Shown: in pieces, positions 4,540 to 5,881 of the stretch
Layout of the letters: each line of letters begins with the position of its first letter
Numbering within the stretch: position 1 is the stretch's first letter
Assembly (NCBI GenBank): GCA_046262175.1
Contig: JBHENF010000160.1
Coordinates: forward strand, 1 to 5,881
Source: RYN-124 sp046262175
GTDB lineage: Bacteria; Actinomycetota; Actinomycetes; Mycobacteriales; SCTD01
Length of the DNA stretch: 5,881 nt
Direction: 5' to 3'
Translations under genes and position numbers: made by a program
The notes under the pieces: generated by a model
What the model saw: only the letters and a program-made list of their open reading frames with translations
Told to the model about the DNA's origin: nothing
The model's database searches: none

Positions 4540-5881
4540 GTGACCGCCGACCTCGATGCCGTACGGCTGTCGACCGCACCGGAGCCGGTCGGTCCGGTCC
4601 GCAAGCGACAGCTGCTCGCTCCCGTCCGCCGGGCCTGGCGGCAGCTGACCAGCATGCGCACCGCGCTGCTCCTGCTGTTCCTGCTCGCGCTCGGCGCGGT
4701 GCCCGGCGGGTTCCTGCCGCAGCGCAGCCTGAACCCCGTACGCGTCAACGACTACCTCGCGCAGCACCCGTCCCTCGGGCCGGTGCTCGACAGGCTCTCG
4801 CTGTTCGACGTCTTCGCCGCGCCGTGGTTCGCGGCCGTCTACCTGCTGCTGTTCATCTCGCTGACCGGCTGCCTCGGCCCCCGGATCCGCCTGCACGCAC
4901 GGGCGCTGCGCAAGCCGCCGCCGCGGGTGCCGGGCAACCTGTCGCGGCTGCCCGTGTCGGCCCGCTGGGAGACCGACCTGTCGCCGGAGCAGGCGCTCCA
5001 GGTCGCGCGCACGCAGCTCAAGGGCTGGCGCTCGGTCGTACGCGGCCCGGCCGTCTCCGCCGAGAGGGGCTACCTGCGCGAGACCGGCAACCTGCTTTTC
5101 CACGTCTCGCTCGTCGTGCTGCTGATCGGGATCGCGATCGGGTCCTTCTTCGGCTTCAAGGGCACCGTCCTGATCAAGGAGGGCTCCGGGTTCGCCAACG
5201 CCGTCTTCAGCTACGACGACATCAACCCCGGCCGCCGGTTCGACGCCGACAACCTGGTGCCGCTGCACTTCACCCTCGACGACTTTCGGGCGACGTACGG
5301 ACCGGACGGCAAGGCGCGCACCTTCGACGCCCTGGTCCGCTACGCGCCCGACGCCGACAGCCCGCTGCGGCCGTACGACATCCGCGTCAACTCCCCGCTG
5401 CACGTCAAGGCGGCGAAGGTCTACCTGCTCGGCCACGGCTACGCCCCGCAGGTCGTCGTACGGGAGAAGTCGGGGGAGGTGGCGTTCGACGAGACCGTGC
5501 CGTGCCTGCCGCAGGACGCGACCTTCACCAGCGCCTGCACCGTCAAGGTGCCGGACACCCGCGGCGAGCAGCTCGCCTTCGAGGGCGTGTTCACCCCGAC
5601 GACCGTCCAGAACGAGAGCGGCAACGTGGCGTCGGCGCACCCGGCGGCGCAGAGCCCGGCGCTGACCGTGATCGGCTACCGCGGCGACCTCGGCATCGAC
5701 GCCGGCACCCCGAGCTCGGTCTACACGCTGGACCGCCGCCGGCTGTGGGTGCGCGCCGTCCCGGCAGGCGGTGACGGGGGGTCGGCACGTACCGTGGTGG
5801 AGGTCGGCGGTCTGGCCCGGACCGACCCCGACGCCTTCGCGGCAGAGTTCGACGACCTGGTCGAGCGGCTGCGTGCAACCG
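4540..5881 (+). CDS. resB: Cytochrome c biogenesis protein ResB (3' end outside window)
   Basis: ResB/Ccs1 forms the haem-handling complex of System II with CcsA/ResC, passing haem across the membrane for attachment to apocytochrome c. The frame is open for 447 codons to the right edge. A basic N-terminus (residues 21–40) precedes helix 1 (41–58, just before GGFLPQR), helix 2 lies at 95–112, a basic cytoplasmic loop at 115–129, and helix 3 at 184–205 with His188 in GNLLFHVSL. A large extracytoplasmic domain follows, with family features such as YDIRVNSPLHV and VYLLGHGYAP at 279–303 and LPQD at 323–326. GTG 4540 is the first plausible start after ccdA, with only a weak GGCGG upstream. Oddities are the absence of any hydrophobic helix after residue 206 and a jump from SSVYTLD (392–398) straight into RRRLWVRA, a sequence I expect after the last helix. 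An unusual Cys322/Cys333 pair is also present. The tail VVEVGGLARTD suggests the true C-terminus is close. Confidence 0.92.
   Translation, partial: MTADLDAVRLSTAPEPVGPVRKRQLLAPVRRAWRQLTSMRTALLLLFLLALGAVPGGFLPQRSLNPVRVNDYLAQHPSLGPVLDRLSLFDVFAAPWFAAVYLLLFISLTGCLGPRIRLHARALRKPPPRVPGNLSRLPVSARWETDLSPEQALQVARTQLKGWRSVVRGPAVSAERGYLRETGNLLFHVSLVVLLIGIAIGSFFGFKGTVLIKEGSGFANAVFSYDDINPGRRFDADNLVPLHFTLDDFRATYGPDGKARTFDALVRYAPDADSPLRPYDIRVNSPLHVKAAKVYLLGHGYAPQVVVREKSGEVAFDETVPCLPQDATFTSACTVKVPDTRGEQLAFEGVFTPTTVQNESGNVASAHPAAQSPALTVIGYRGDLGIDAGTPSSVYTLDRRRLWVRAVPAGGDGGSARTVVEVGGLARTDPDAFAAEFDDLVERLRAT

Noticed and set aside
3928..5640. 570-residue minus-strand frame opposite ccdA and resB, and other long antisense frames
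   Set aside because: Length comes from high GC content, which removes stops. The composition is His/Gln/Arg/Glu-rich with no domain, and the plus strand carries clear family matches.
1..5881. Mobile elements, tRNA/rRNA genes, CRISPR arrays and riboswitches
   Set aside because: Read on both strands without finding terminal repeats, transposase-like motifs, repeat-spacer periodicity or recognisable RNA structures.

Overview
The window comes from a very GC-rich bacterial genome. The real genes end almost every codon in G or C and use GTG as well as ATG starts. The gene order hemL – histidine phosphatase – thioredoxin-like lipoprotein – ccdA – resB matches what I recall from Actinomycetota (Mycobacterium tuberculosis Rv0524–Rv0528, with ccsA/Rv0529 next). 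I would place it in the Actinomycetota and cannot name a genus from sequence alone.

Layout. Positions 1–611 hold two minus-strand genes. One is a small, unrecognised, probably membrane-associated protein of 73 aa. It overlaps by ATGA with the start of a lipoprotein that looks like the N-terminus of a vanadium-haloperoxidase/PAP2-like protein and runs off the left edge. A 34-nt divergent gap follows. From 646 to the right edge everything is on the plus strand: hemL (646–1992), a histidine-phosphatase-superfamily enzyme (1989–2615), a GNAT acetyltransferase (2612–3118), a ResA/TlpA-type lipoprotein (3152–3724), ccdA (3727–4536) and resB (4540 to the edge). Adjacent genes overlap by 4 nt or are 2–3 nt apart, except for 33 nt before the ResA gene.

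How the genes fit together. HemL makes 5-aminolevulinate, the tetrapyrrole precursor, at the head of haem synthesis. CcdA carries reductant across the membrane to the ResA-like thioredoxin, which keeps the haem-binding cysteines of apocytochrome c reduced. ResB, with a CcsA/ResC partner expected just downstream, delivers and attaches haem (System II cytochrome c maturation). The phosphatase is a usual neighbour of unknown role. The GNAT gene appears to be an insertion into the usual order.

Points worth attention. ResB seems to lack the segment carrying its last membrane helix, with an in-frame junction near 5731–5742. A promoter-like hexamer sits exactly where it would produce a leaderless mRNA for the ResA-like gene. 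The left-edge lipoprotein and its coupled small protein are easily missed because one is truncated by the window and the other uses a GTG start. I see no mobile element, RNA gene, CRISPR array or clear terminator, and no evidence for a wholly new system.
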